From Aurantibrevibacter litoralis (GTDB lineage Bacteria > Bacteroidota > Bacteroidia > Flavobacteriales > Flavobacteriaceae): a DNA stretch of 64,000 bases. The notes beneath the pieces were generated by a model. It was not told the origin of the DNA. It saw only the letters and a list, made by a program, of their open reading frames with translations, and made no database searches. Shown in pieces: positions 1 through 8,770 of the stretch. The number at the start of each line of letters is the position of its first letter. Within the stretch, counting starts at the first letter, position 1. The stretch lies in contig NZ_JAYEEQ010000021.1 of NCBI RefSeq assembly GCF_034651555.1, positions 3,626-67,625 on the forward strand, read 5' to 3'. Position numbers and translations under genes: made by a program.

Positions 1-457
1 CAATGGCATTCGTGCCATCGATTTCCAAGCCAATGCAGGTGTTTACGAAATTTATCCCTAACAAGGTTGCTAGCATTCCGGGAACCATTCCGCCGTTATA
101 ATCAATAGATTCACGACCTGCGATAATAAGATCATAATTTCCTGCTTTCGCCACGTGGGCAAGTTGTTTTGCCACAAAGAAGCCGTCTGTGGGCGCAGCA
201 TTTATGCGTATGGCTTCATCGGCACCAATAGCCAATGCTTTTCTAATGGTCGGTTCTGTTTCTACCCCGCCAACGGTGATTACGGTAACCGTAGCTCCTT
301 GCTTTTCTTTTAACCACATGGCTCTGGTTAATCCAAATTCGTCATTAGGGTTTATCACAAACTGAACACCATTGGAATCAAACTGGGTGTTGTCTTGGGT
401 AAAATTTATTTTAGAAGTCGTATCTGGAACATTACTTATGCATACTAAAACATTCAT
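1..457 (-). CDS. etfB: Electron transfer flavoprotein beta subunit (partial, C-terminus off window)
   Basis: Reading the minus strand from the ATG at 455-457 gives about 152 codons starting MNVLVCISNVPDTTSKINF and running off the left edge. The N-terminal pattern, the segment INPNDEFGLTRAMWLKEKQG and the nucleotide-binding stretch around AGRESIDYNGGMVPGM match EtfB/FixA. The family passes electrons from acyl-CoA and other dehydrogenases to the ETF-quinone oxidoreductase; EtfB carries AMP while FAD sits mainly in EtfA, expected just off the left edge. The gene diverges from pdhB. Its likely promoter box and a long palindrome lie 55-81 bases upstream. Family assignment is firm from sequence; only the missing C-terminus is unseen. 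Confidence 0.93.
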   Translation of the reverse strand, partial: MNVLVCISNVPDTTSKINFTQDNTQFDSNGVQFVINPNDEFGLTRAMWLKEKQGATVTVITVGGVETEPTIRKALAIGADEAIRINAAPTDGFFVAKQLAHVAKAGNYDLIIAGRESIDYNGGMVPGMLATLLGINFVNTCIGLEIDGTNAI

Positions 458-511
458 GGATTAACGTTTTTATAGGTTCAAAAATGAGAGGCTAATATAA
501 GGATTAATTTT

Positions 512-519
512 CAAATTTA
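512..519 (-). promoter_or_regulatory. Candidate -7 element for etfB
   Basis: On the minus strand this reads TAAATTTG, a perfect match to the Bacteroidota -7 consensus TAnnTTTG. A start about 5 bases downstream would leave an untranslated leader of roughly 50 bases before the etfB ATG at 457. It is overlapped by the palindrome at 515-538. Confidence 0.55.
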
Positions 520-538
520 CTATGCATGCATAGTAAAT
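515..538. promoter_or_regulatory. 24-bp perfect palindrome, probable operator between etfB and pdhB
   Basis: The two half-sites ATTTACTATGCA and TGCATAGTAAAT are exact reverse complements with no spacer. The site overlaps the candidate etfB -7 box and lies in the 353-base divergent etfB/pdhB region, which otherwise holds only promoter-like sequence. A dimeric repressor (TetR or MarR type would be the usual guess near fatty-acid oxidation genes) is an inference; no regulator gene is visible nearby. Confidence 0.6.
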
Positions 539-587
539 ATATTATTTATTTTATACGGGCTACTGAATGAATTGGTATATAATTTCC

Positions 588-595
588 TATTTTTG
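588..595 (+). promoter_or_regulatory. Candidate -7 element for pdhB
   Basis: TATTTTTG matches TAnnTTTG. No good -33 TTTG is seen at the usual spacing, and it would give a leader of about 210 bases, so the assignment is tentative. Nothing else gene-like is seen between 458 and 810. Confidence 0.35.
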
Positions 596-810
596 CTTCG
601 TTTTTAACTGAAAAATATAAACCAGTATCAACTCGTAAAAAATTAATGTTCACTCCGGTTTTAGCTTTGTTTAACGGTGTTGTTAGTGAGCAGTAACGTT
701 AAAACGGTATTAGTGTCATAGGATAAAAACCAAAATGAGACAATAAAAGATTGGTGAAAGTCAGCCGAAATAAACAATTCATAATTAGTGTTTGTAAATA
801 AGTTATATAC

Positions 811-1788
811 ATGAAAACAATACAATTCAGGGAAGCCATCTGTGAGGCCATGTCCGAAGAAATGAGAACCGATTCATCTATTTATCTGATGGGGGAAGAA
901 GTGGCTGAATACAATGGTGCCTATAAAGCTTCTAAAGGAATGTTAGACGAATTTGGGCCAGAACGGGTGATTGATACGCCCATTTCCGAATTGGGTTTTG
1001 CCGGAATTGGAGTGGGCTCTACCATGGAAGGTAACCGACCTATTATTGAGTTTATGACCTTTAATTTTGCCTTGGTGGGGATCGATCAAATCATTAATAA
1101 TGCCGCAAAAATAAGACAAATGTCGGGCGGACAGTTTAATTGCCCTATCGTTTTTCGAGGACCCACGGCCTCAGCGGGTCAATTGGCTGCTACGCATTCG
1201 CAAGCCTTTGAAAGTTGGTACGCCAACTGTCCGGGTCTTAAAGTAGTAGTACCTTCTAATCCTAAAGACGCTAAGGGGCTTTTAAAATCGGCGATTCGCG
1301 ATAACGATCCTGTAATCTTCATGGAGTCGGAACAGATGTATGGCGATAAAGGTGAAGTTCCGGAAGGAGAATATACCATACCACTAGGTGTTGCAGATAT
1401 TCGCAGGGAAGGAAAGGATGTTACCATTGTTTCTTTTGGAAAGATAATTAAAGAAGCCGATAAGGCCGCAGAAGAATTAGCCAAGGAAGGCATTAGTTGT
1501 GAAATTATTGATTTACGTACCGTGCGGCCTATGGATATAGACGCCATTTTAAAATCGGTGAAGAAAACCAATAGACTGGTAATCCTTGAAGAGGCTTGGC
1601 CTTTTGGCAATGTGGCTACAGAGATTACCTATCAGGTGCAGTCTCAAGCTTTTGATTATTTGGATGCGCCCGTAGTAAAAATCAATACAGCAGATACACC
1701 GGCACCGTATTCGCCGGTATTATTGGCCGAATGGTTGCCCAATCATGACGATGTCATCAAAGCCGTTAAAAAGGTGTTGTACAAATAA
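811..1788 (+). CDS. pdhB: Pyruvate dehydrogenase E1 component, beta subunit
   Basis: A 325-residue transketolase-like protein, the normal length for E1-beta. It starts MKTIQFREAICEAMSEEMRTDS; the N-terminal pyrimidine-binding domain carries the segments VYLMGEEVAEYNGAYK-like and GFAGIGVGSTMEGNRPIIEF, and the C-terminal transketolase domain carries IIDLRTVRPMDIDAI and EEAWPFGNVATEI. With E1-alpha it decarboxylates pyruvate using thiamine diphosphate and acetylates E2 lipoate. No alpha or E2 gene is in the window, so the complex is encoded at split loci, as is usual in Flavobacteriaceae. It faces etfB and is followed by a strong terminator, so it is probably transcribed alone. A 2-oxoisovalerate E1-beta is possible but the sequence pattern fits pyruvate better. 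Confidence 0.93.
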   Translation: MKTIQFREAICEAMSEEMRTDSSIYLMGEEVAEYNGAYKASKGMLDEFGPERVIDTPISELGFAGIGVGSTMEGNRPIIEFMTFNFALVGIDQIINNAAKIRQMSGGQFNCPIVFRGPTASAGQLAATHSQAFESWYANCPGLKVVVPSNPKDAKGLLKSAIRDNDPVIFMESEQMYGDKGEVPEGEYTIPLGVADIRREGKDVTIVSFGKIIKEADKAAEELAKEGISCEIIDLRTVRPMDIDAILKSVKKTNRLVILEEAWPFGNVATEITYQVQSQAFDYLDAPVVKINTADTPAPYSPVLLAEWLPNHDDVIKAVKKVLYK

Positions 1789-1817
1789 TAAAGGAATTCT
1801 ATTGTAAAGCTACAAGG

Positions 1818-1851
1818 ACTTCGACGACTATGTGTTGGTCGAAGTTTTTTT
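1818..1851 (+). terminator. Rho-independent terminator after pdhB
   Basis: Stem ACTTCGAC (1818-1825) with GTCGAAGT (1838-1845), followed by a run of T. It lies 30 bases after the pdhB stop. Confidence 0.85.
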
Positions 1852-1953
1852 AATAAGGCCTATTTGAGAATACATCTACTTTCCAAACGTTATTATAGTA
1901 TCGGTATTTGGGTTAGCATTGTTGATTAATAAACGTCTAAACGACTTTTGTAG

Positions 1954-4449
1954 ATGAGAGGCCTCCTTTTTGTAGTTCTTATTCTTTTTTCTGAATTTAT
2001 TGTGGCGCAAACCAAGGTAAGTGGCATTGTCGTAGATGAAGATGGGGCACCCATTTCCTTTGCCAACGTCATGTTTAAAAATTCTACTGAAGGAACCATA
2101 ACCAATGATGATGGTCGGTTTTATTTGGAGTCGGACAAAACCTATCCCGTACTTCTCATCTCCTTTATTGGTTTTGAGCCACAGGAAATAGAACTTGCGG
2201 CAAAAGTAAATTATAACCTCCGCTTTACCTTACTGGAAGGAAGTGAACAGTTGCAAGGCTTTGTCATTTATGCCGGAAAACAGTCTAAAAAGAACAATCC
2301 GGCGATCGATATTTTGCGAAAAATTTGGGAGCGGAAAAGAGCGAATGGTCTGCGCATGTTTAAACAATATGAGTATGACAAGTACGAGAAAGTAGAGTTC
2401 GACCTCAACACCATAGATAGCGCTTTAATGCGGAGTAAAATTTTCAAAGGGCTCGAGTTCGTTTTTGATGATTTAGACACTTCCAAGATTACGGGAAAAA
2501 CCTATTTACCTATTTTTTTGAACGAGACTTTCTCCAAAGTGTACGGAGACAATGAAACAAAATCGGAAAAGGAAGATATTTTAGGGAATAAAAATTCGGG
2601 GTTTAGCAATAATCAGGCCTTAATAGCTTTCGTAAAAGACTTGTATTCCGATTATGATATCTATGAGAATTACCTCAAATTTTTCGATAAAAGTTTTACG
2701 AGTCCACTTTCCAAAACCGGAATAGACACCTACAATTACGTGTTGGCAGACAGTGCATTTATAGATCATAAGTGGTGCTATAATATCATATACTATCCAA
2801 GACGAAAGAACGAACTTACGTTTAAAGGTGATTTTTGGGTAAATGATACCACTTTTGCCATTAAAAAAATAAATATGGCGGTTACAAAAAGCGCCAATAT
2901 CAACTGGGTAAAGGAGATTTATATTGAACAGGAATTTGAGGTGCTAAACGATTCGGTCTTTTTGTTAAAACGCGATTATATGCTCAGCGATTTCGCCTTG
3001 AATAAAAAGGAAAGTTCCAAAGGAATCTATGGAAAAAGAACCTCGATATTTAAAAATTACCGTTTTGATAACCCCAAACCAAGACCCTTTTACAAAACGG
3101 AGAGCAATGCCTTTGATCCTTTAGTGATCAATAGAGCCGATGCTTTTTGGGAAACCAATAGGTTAGAGCCTTTAAGCAAGGACGAAAAAGGGGTGTATGC
3201 CCTCTTAGATACGCTTAAAACAGTGCCAAAATTTAAGACCTACTACAATATTGTTAGTATATTAAACTCCGGTTACGTGGAAGTAGATAAGTGGAATCTT
3301 GACTTTGGCGATGTCTATAGCGTTTTTGGATACAACCAAGCAGAAGGTATTCGTATTCGCGGAGGGGCTCGTACCTATTTTGGGCAAAACGACCTCTGGC
3401 GTTTGGAAGGATACTTAGCCTACGGCTTTGATGATCAAAAATTTAAACACGGATTTTCGGCCAAGTGGCTGGTCGATCAAAAAAGCAGACTCATTCTCTC
3501 CGGCGGAAATCGTCGCGATATTGAGCAGTTAGGGATAAGTCTTACCTCTACAAATGATGTGCTAGGGCGCAGTATTGCCTCATCTTCTATATTGTCTGTA
3601 GGTAATAATGACCGTTTAAGCAATATTAACCTAACCACTTTTAATATTGAAATGGAGCCTTGGACTAATTTTAGAATTGGAGTGGGCAGTTCCTACAGAG
3701 TGCTTAGTTCGGCCTTACCGGACGCCTTTAGTTTAGATTATATAGACCCGACATCGGTTACAGGAATTTCTTCGGAAATAAAGCAAGTAGACCTTACCAC
3801 GACACTAATTTACACTCCTGGAAAAAAAACCATAGGCTATGGCGTAGAACGTTTGACTATTAATGACAATTACAGTACGCTGTTTTTTAGATACACCAAG
3901 GGTATCGATGGTTTCTTGGAGAGCGATTTCGACTATGAAAAAGTACAATTTTCATATACCCAACCGTGGGCCTTAGGAGGCTTTGGAAGGCTATTAACAA
4001 CTATTGAATTGGGGAAAACCTTTGGGGAAGTTCCTTTGGGCTTGCTCAACGTAATTCCTGGGAATCAAACCTTATTCTCCTTGTATAATACCTTTCCTAA
4101 TTTAGATTTCTACGAATTTGTAACAGATACCTATGTGGCTTTGCATATGGAACATAATTTTAATGGTAGGTTGTTTGCAAGGATACCATTTATGCGCAAG
4201 TTAAACCTGCGTGAAATTGTTGGTCTTCGCGGAGTATGGGGCAAGTTGTCCGATGAAAATATAGCTTTGAGCAGCCCTACCAACATACCTCTTCTTGCGC
4301 CGGAAGACAATATTTACTGGGAATATTCTTTTGGTGTAGGTAATATTTTTAAAATATTTAGAATCGATTTTAACTTTCGAGGAAATTATTTGGATAGTCC
4401 CGAGGCACGCCCCTTTAGCGTAACGGGTACCTTTGGCTTTGTGTTTTAA
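1954..4449 (+). CDS. DUF5686 outer-membrane protein with N-terminal carboxypeptidase-regulatory-like domain
   Basis: 831 residues. A signal peptide (MRGLLFVVLILFSEFIVAQ) is followed by a CarboxypepD_reg-like beta-sandwich at about residues 22-105 (SGIVVDEDGAPISFANVMF, then GTITNDDGRFYLES) and a long C-terminal part rich in alternating beta strands ending in Phe (FGFVF), consistent with an outer-membrane barrel of the DUF5686 family. Function in the family is unknown; similar architecture occurs in TonB-dependent receptors, but no TonB box or plug domain is recognised here. The ATG is only four bases after a near-consensus -7 box (GACTTTTG), so the message may be leaderless. It stands alone, followed by the repeat-containing gap 4450-4875. 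Confidence 0.85.
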   Translation: MRGLLFVVLILFSEFIVAQTKVSGIVVDEDGAPISFANVMFKNSTEGTITNDDGRFYLESDKTYPVLLISFIGFEPQEIELAAKVNYNLRFTLLEGSEQLQGFVIYAGKQSKKNNPAIDILRKIWERKRANGLRMFKQYEYDKYEKVEFDLNTIDSALMRSKIFKGLEFVFDDLDTSKITGKTYLPIFLNETFSKVYGDNETKSEKEDILGNKNSGFSNNQALIAFVKDLYSDYDIYENYLKFFDKSFTSPLSKTGIDTYNYVLADSAFIDHKWCYNIIYYPRRKNELTFKGDFWVNDTTFAIKKINMAVTKSANINWVKEIYIEQEFEVLNDSVFLLKRDYMLSDFALNKKESSKGIYGKRTSIFKNYRFDNPKPRPFYKTESNAFDPLVINRADAFWETNRLEPLSKDEKGVYALLDTLKTVPKFKTYYNIVSILNSGYVEVDKWNLDFGDVYSVFGYNQAEGIRIRGGARTYFGQNDLWRLEGYLAYGFDDQKFKHGFSAKWLVDQKSRLILSGGNRRDIEQLGISLTSTNDVLGRSIASSSILSVGNNDRLSNINLTTFNIEMEPWTNFRIGVGSSYRVLSSALPDAFSLDYIDPTSVTGISSEIKQVDLTTTLIYTPGKKTIGYGVERLTINDNYSTLFFRYTKGIDGFLESDFDYEKVQFSYTQPWALGGFGRLLTTIELGKTFGEVPLGLLNVIPGNQTLFSLYNTFPNLDFYEFVTDTYVALHMEHNFNGRLFARIPFMRKLNLREIVGLRGVWGKLSDENIALSSPTNIPLLAPEDNIYWEYSFGVGNIFKIFRIDFNFRGNYLDSPEARPFSVTGTFGFVF

Positions 4450-4554
4450 CAGCAGCTATTTTTTTAGAGGAACATTTTCTATGTGGCGCAACCATTCCAA
4501 CAGGGTGTATTTTACGTAAAGCATTCTAAATTGGGTCGCAGCCTTTAATTTTTC

Positions 4555-4748
4555 AATCTAAAGATTCCCCGACCCTTGGGTCGGGGTTTCCTATTTACCT
4601 CTCCTTTGGAGAGGTCGGAACTGTCTTTTTGCAGTTCCGGGTGAGGTGAAATACAAAATTTCGGTTTTTGGCCCAAAGGCCAAAATGAAACTGGCAAAAT
4701 ACCCCTATGGCTTGCCTCGGGGATAGTCAGTTTCAAGAATTTTTTTAT
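4555..4748. repeat. Dispersed repeat family R, copy R1
   Basis: About 194 bases made of successive small hairpins: CCCCGACCC/GGGTCGGGG, CTCCTTTGGAGAG, GGAACTG/CAGTTCC, TTGGCC/GGCCAA and GAAACTG/CAGTTTC. The same series recurs at 16446-16664 and 43927-44122. It sits between the DUF5686 gene and ppa; the gap 4450-4875 holds this copy and the ppa promoter. The copy is bracketed by an 8-bp inverted repeat, TGTGGCGC at 4482-4489 and GCGCCACA at 4760-4767. The minus strand is open through the repeat but coding is not credible. Confidence 0.85.
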
Positions 4749-4847
4749 CTTTTCAGAGGGCGCCACAATTTTGCGAAGGACATTCTTTTTTCACGAGTAT
4801 TTCTTGGACTTTTATCGATTTTAAAAAGGCATAACCAATATTCAAAG

Positions 4848-4855
4848 TATATTTG
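4848..4855 (+). promoter_or_regulatory. -7 element for ppa
   Basis: TATATTTG, perfect TAnnTTTG, 20 bases before the ATG at 4876. Confidence 0.6.
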
Positions 4856-4875
4856 CATCCTAAAATAGGAGCAAT

Positions 4876-5403
4876 ATGAATGCCAATGAGTCCATTTCTT
4901 TTGATGTTTTAATAGAGATTCCCAAGGGGAGCAGAAATAAGTATGAATACGATTTTGTATTGAATAAAATTCGTTTCGATCGAATGTTATTTTCTTCTAT
5001 GATGTATCCGGGAGACTATGGTTTTATTCCGGAGACTTTGGCTTTGGATAAAGACCCGCTAGATGTTTTGGTGTTAGGTACAGAACCTACCTTTCCGATG
5101 GTAGTTATGGAGGTAAAGCCAATAGGTGTTTTTCATATGACCGATGAAAAGGGACCCGATGAAAAAATTATCTGTGTTCCGGTTTCCGATCCTATTTGGA
5201 ATCAGAACAAGGATATAAGTGATTTGAATCCACACCGCTTAAAGGAAATTGAGCATTTTTTTCAAGTATATAAAGATTTGGAAGAAAAAAAGGTAGACGT
5301 AGGAGGCTGGGGCAATGCGGAAGAAGCCATTAAAATATATCATAAATGTGTAAAGCGCTATGACGAGAGTGAACACAAAAAGAAACGCACCTTTACTATA
5401 TAG
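4876..5403 (+). CDS. ppa: Inorganic pyrophosphatase, family I
   Basis: 175 residues, the usual length of bacterial soluble PPase. It carries the metal-binding signature D-K-D-P-L-D-V within LALDKDPLDVLVLG, the upstream YPGDYGFIPETL, and the catalytic-loop Asp/Lys residues further on. It hydrolyses cytosolic pyrophosphate to phosphate with Mg2+, pulling biosynthetic reactions forward. It has its own promoter and terminator and lies directly before hppA, which also consumes pyrophosphate but conserves the energy; the two enzymes therefore compete for the same substrate and are separately transcribed. Assignment is firm. Confidence 0.96.
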   Translation: MNANESISFDVLIEIPKGSRNKYEYDFVLNKIRFDRMLFSSMMYPGDYGFIPETLALDKDPLDVLVLGTEPTFPMVVMEVKPIGVFHMTDEKGPDEKIICVPVSDPIWNQNKDISDLNPHRLKEIEHFFQVYKDLEEKKVDVGGWGNAEEAIKIYHKCVKRYDESEHKKKRTFTI

Positions 5404-5431
5404 TCCACCTAGGAATAAAAGATAAAATATC

Positions 5432-5467
5432 AAAGTCGACCTTAATAATAGGAGTCGACTTTTTTTA
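5432..5467 (+). terminator. Terminator between ppa and hppA
   Basis: Stem AAAGTCGAC (5432-5440) with GTCGACTTT (5454-5462), then a T run. It separates ppa from the hppA promoter immediately downstream. Confidence 0.85.
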
Positions 5468-5482
5468 TTGTTGTCATTTTTA

Positions 5483-5490
5483 TACATTTG
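5483..5490 (+). promoter_or_regulatory. -7 element for hppA
   Basis: TACATTTG, perfect TAnnTTTG, 33 bases before the hppA ATG and just after the ppa terminator. Confidence 0.55.
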
Positions 5491-5523
5491 CCGCCAATTA
5501 AATAACAAAATCTCAAACTAATC

Positions 5524-7911
5524 ATGGAATTAATCGTAAAGTTTCTACCTGCCTTCGGTCTGCTGGCTCTCGTTTTTGTTTTTCTTAAAAACGGCTGGAT
5601 TTCCAAACAGGAAGCAGGTAACGAAAGAATGACAAGAATTGCAAAGAATATTGCGGATGGTGCGATGTCTTTTTTAAAGGCAGAATACAAGATTCTTTCA
5701 ATATTTGTTATCGCCGTAGCCATCTTGTTGTATTTTAAGGGTACAGCAGAAACCGGATCTCACGGTATGGTAGCAGTATCCTTTATTGTGGGTGCCATTT
5801 GTTCTGCCTTGGCGGGATTTATTGGCATGCGCGTGGCTACAAAGGCTAATGTGAGAACCACACAAGCAGCCAGAACCTCGCTCGGAAAGGCATTAGAAGT
5901 CGCCTTTGCAGGAGGTGCAGTAATGGGTCTTGGCGTTGTGGGGCTTGGCGTTTTGGGGCTAAGTGGTTTATTCATAATTTATCAAGAAATATGGGCCGGA
6001 GCCGATAATTTATCCCTAGTGCTAAATGTGCTTTCTGGCTTTTCATTAGGTGCCTCTTCTATAGCTTTATTTGCCCGTGTAGGCGGCGGTATTTATACCA
6101 AAGCTGCGGACGTAGGTGCCGATCTTGTGGGCAAGGTAGAAGCCGGAATTCCAGAAGATCACCCTTTAAATCCTGCTACAATTGCAGATAATGTGGGCGA
6201 TAATGTAGGTGACGTAGCCGGTATGGGTGCCGATTTGTTTGAGTCGTATGTGGGGTCTATCATAGGAACCATGGTTTTAGGAGCCTTTATCATCACCCCC
6301 GATTTTGCAGGATTAGGAGCAGTGTACCTGCCTTTAGTTTTAGCCGCTGTCGGAATTGTAATGTCTATCATTGGCACTTTCTTTGTAAAGGTTAAAGATG
6401 GAGGAAATCCACAATCTGCCCTAAATATAGGTGAGTTTGGATCTGCCGGTTTAATGGTGGTCGCTTCTTATTTTATAATCAATGCCCTTTTGCCCGAAAC
6501 AGTGGCAGGCCTACCTTTTGGCGCTAACGGCGTTTTCTTTGCTACATTGGCGGGTTTAATTGCCGGGTTGGCTGTAGGGAAGATTACTGAATATTATACA
6601 GGTACGGGAACAAAACCGGTGAGCTCTATCGTTCGTCAGTCAGAAACCGGAGCGGCTACCAATATCATTGCAGGATTGGGGGTTGGTATGATGTCTACGG
6701 CAATACCAATTCTGCTAATAGCAGCTGCCATTATTGTGTCGCATTATTGTGCCGGCTTATATGGCATTGCCATTGCAGCCGTTGGGATGTTGGCCAATAC
6801 AGGGATTCAATTGGCTGTAGATGCGTACGGTCCTATTTCGGATAATGCGGGTGGTATAGCAGAAATGGCCGAATTACCCAAGGAAGTACGGGAGCGCACC
6901 GATAAATTGGATGCCGTAGGAAATACTACAGCGGCCATTGGAAAAGGATTTGCAATTGCTTCTGCGGCATTAACTGCGCTGGCCTTATTTGCTGCATTTA
7001 TGAAAGTGGCCAACGTCGTCGCTATTGATGTGTCTAAGCCAGATATTATGGCAGGTTTGTTGGTAGGAGGAATGCTTCCTTTTGTGTTTTCTGCCCTTTC
7101 TATGAATGCCGTGGGAAGAGCAGCCATGGCTATGATTGAAGAAGTACGTCGACAGTTTCGCGATATTCCTCAGTTAAAAGCCGCCTTGGAAGTAATGCGT
7201 AAGTATAATTCGGATATGTCTAAGGCTACTGAAGCAGATCGAAAAATATTTGACGCTGCCGATGGGTATGCCGAATACGATAAATGTGTGGCCATATCTA
7301 CAAAAGCTTCCATTAAGGAAATGGTTCTACCCGGACTATTGGCCATTGCTGTGCCTGTTGCGGTTGGTTTTTTTGGTGGGTCAGAAATGTTGGGTGGACT
7401 TTTGGCAGGGGTTACCACTTGTGGGGTGCTAATGGCTATTTTTCAATCGAATGCAGGCGGTGCTTGGGATAATGCCAAGAAAATGATAGAAGCCGATGGT
7501 CGTAAAGGAACAGAAGCGCACAAAGCTGCTGTAGTAGGAGATACTGTTGGCGATCCTTTTAAGGACACCTCAGGCCCTTCTTTAAACATATTGTTGAAAT
7601 TGATGTCTGTGGTAGCTTTGGTTATTGCGCCAAGTATTGCTTTAGATGTAGCTACCGGTACTGCGGCTAGCAGCATTGAATCGGAAACCAAGACCAATGT
7701 CATTATAGAAGTAAATGCGGCCAGTGAGGATTTAGCACAGGCCACCATATCGTATACTACCTTGGTTAACGGTGAGCAAGTAACTCAGGAAAAAACCTTT
7801 AATGGAACTCAAAAAGAAGTAAAGGCACAGTTAGAAGCTTTTGAAAATGGAATTAATGCCACAGGTTCTGAAGCTGAAAAGGTGATTCAAAGAATCGATA
7901 TCAGGAAATAG
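5524..7911 (+). CDS. hppA: Membrane-bound K+-dependent pyrophosphate-energised ion pump
   Basis: 795 residues with about 16 hydrophobic segments. The pyrophosphate/Mg2+ site motifs are present: DVGADLVGKVEAGIPEDHP near residue 196, DNVGDNVGDVAGMGADLFES near 222, and a C-terminal GDTVGDPFKDTSGPS. The sequence GNTTAA at 466-471 has Ala where K+-independent enzymes have Lys, so a K+-dependent enzyme is predicted; many of these pump Na+, but H+ or both cannot be excluded from sequence by eye. It couples pyrophosphate hydrolysis to cation export across the inner membrane. The last 80 or so residues, after VIAPSIALDVATG, form a soluble, acidic tail (SSIESETKTNVIIEVNAASE onward) that looks like an extra domain rather than a membrane helix. 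Confidence 0.94.
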   Translation: MELIVKFLPAFGLLALVFVFLKNGWISKQEAGNERMTRIAKNIADGAMSFLKAEYKILSIFVIAVAILLYFKGTAETGSHGMVAVSFIVGAICSALAGFIGMRVATKANVRTTQAARTSLGKALEVAFAGGAVMGLGVVGLGVLGLSGLFIIYQEIWAGADNLSLVLNVLSGFSLGASSIALFARVGGGIYTKAADVGADLVGKVEAGIPEDHPLNPATIADNVGDNVGDVAGMGADLFESYVGSIIGTMVLGAFIITPDFAGLGAVYLPLVLAAVGIVMSIIGTFFVKVKDGGNPQSALNIGEFGSAGLMVVASYFIINALLPETVAGLPFGANGVFFATLAGLIAGLAVGKITEYYTGTGTKPVSSIVRQSETGAATNIIAGLGVGMMSTAIPILLIAAAIIVSHYCAGLYGIAIAAVGMLANTGIQLAVDAYGPISDNAGGIAEMAELPKEVRERTDKLDAVGNTTAAIGKGFAIASAALTALALFAAFMKVANVVAIDVSKPDIMAGLLVGGMLPFVFSALSMNAVGRAAMAMIEEVRRQFRDIPQLKAALEVMRKYNSDMSKATEADRKIFDAADGYAEYDKCVAISTKASIKEMVLPGLLAIAVPVAVGFFGGSEMLGGLLAGVTTCGVLMAIFQSNAGGAWDNAKKMIEADGRKGTEAHKAAVVGDTVGDPFKDTSGPSLNILLKLMSVVALVIAPSIALDVATGTAASSIESETKTNVIIEVNAASEDLAQATISYTTLVNGEQVTQEKTFNGTQKEVKAQLEAFENGINATGSEAEKVIQRIDIRK

Positions 7912-7932
7912 ATTTTCCAGAAAAGAAACTAT

Positions 7933-7966
7933 AAAAAAAACCCGGAAATTTTTCCGGGTTTTTTTT
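7933..7966. terminator. Bidirectional terminator between hppA and the deoxynucleoside kinase
   Basis: CCCGGAAA (7941-7948) pairs with TTTCCGGG (7951-7958), flanked by A8 and T8 runs. It serves convergent genes on both strands. Confidence 0.9.
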
Positions 7967-7985
7967 GTTTTATAAAATTTTTCGC

Positions 7986-8600
7986 TCAAAACAATCCGTT
8001 GATCTCCGCATCAATTTTAGTGATGACCTGTCCTAAATCTTCAGGATTGTCTACAAAATCCAATTTATCTACATCAATAACTAAAAGATTTCCTTTTATG
8101 TAGCTTTGCGCCCACGCTTCGTAGCGTTCGTTTAATCTGCTTAAATAATCTATAGAAATCGTATTTTCATATTCCCGACCCCTTTTGTGTATTTGGTGCA
8201 CGAGATTCGGAATAGAACTCCGTAAATAAATCAATAAATCCGGGGGCTGTACCAGGCTTTCCATCAATTCGAACAAGCCTGAATAATTTTTAAAATCCCT
8301 ATTCGTCATCAAGCCCATGGCATGGAGGTTGGGCGCAAAAATAAATGCATCCTCGTAGATGGTCCTATCCTGTATGATATCTTTACCGCTTTCTCTAATC
8401 TGTAAAATTTGCCGATATCGGCTATTTAAAAAGTAAATCTGAAGATTAAAGCTCCATCGTTCCATCTGATTGTAAAAATCATCTAAATACGGATTGTCGT
8501 CTACTTCTTCAAAATGAGCCTCCCATTTATAGTGTTTGGCCAGTAATTTGGTCAAAGTGGTTTTTCCTGCGCCAATATTTCCGGCAACTGCGATATGCAT
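7986..8600 (-). CDS. Deoxynucleoside kinase (deoxyadenosine/deoxyguanosine kinase type)
   Basis: 204 residues. Walker A is GNIGAGKT at residues 7-14 and the conserved DRTIYEDAFIF (78 onward) corresponds to the D-R-S-type catalytic/phosphate-binding loop of the dNK family; IYLRSSIPNLVHQIHKRGREYE matches the lid region with its arginines. These enzymes phosphorylate deoxynucleosides with ATP in nucleotide salvage. Which base is preferred cannot be read from the sequence. Convergent with hppA and sharing its terminator; upstream it diverges from metK. Confidence 0.9.
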   Translation of the reverse strand: MHIAVAGNIGAGKTTLTKLLAKHYKWEAHFEEVDDNPYLDDFYNQMERWSFNLQIYFLNSRYRQILQIRESGKDIIQDRTIYEDAFIFAPNLHAMGLMTNRDFKNYSGLFELMESLVQPPDLLIYLRSSIPNLVHQIHKRGREYENTISIDYLSRLNERYEAWAQSYIKGNLLVIDVDKLDFVDNPEDLGQVITKIDAEINGLF

Positions 8601-8749
8601 TTTTAATCGTAATTAAAGGTTGGTGTTTATGTATTGTGTATTTCTGGGGATGCACAATATACGAAGTATCCGGGGGATCAAAAAAAATACTTGTTGAAAT
8701 GCGCACTTAATTTAAAACAGGATAAATTTTTATTTCTTCTGCAATTATG

Positions 8750-8757
8750 TACTTTTG
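8750..8757 (+). promoter_or_regulatory. -7 element for metK
   Basis: TACTTTTG, perfect TAnnTTTG. It would give a leader of about 135 bases, which holds the structured element at 8771-8874. Confidence 0.55.
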
Positions 8758-8770
8758 CCCTGTACAAGAA

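Noticed and set aside
1179..1610. Long minus-strand frames inside pdhB, hppA, cysN, metK and similar genes
   Set aside because: They lie fully inside well-identified genes, with no promoter, and are shadows of coding bias.
4545..4766. 73-codon minus-strand frame through repeat R1, with a similar frame in R2
   Set aside because: The shared residues simply follow the repeat's nucleotide identity; there is no start context or promoter, and R3 does not keep the frame open to the same length.
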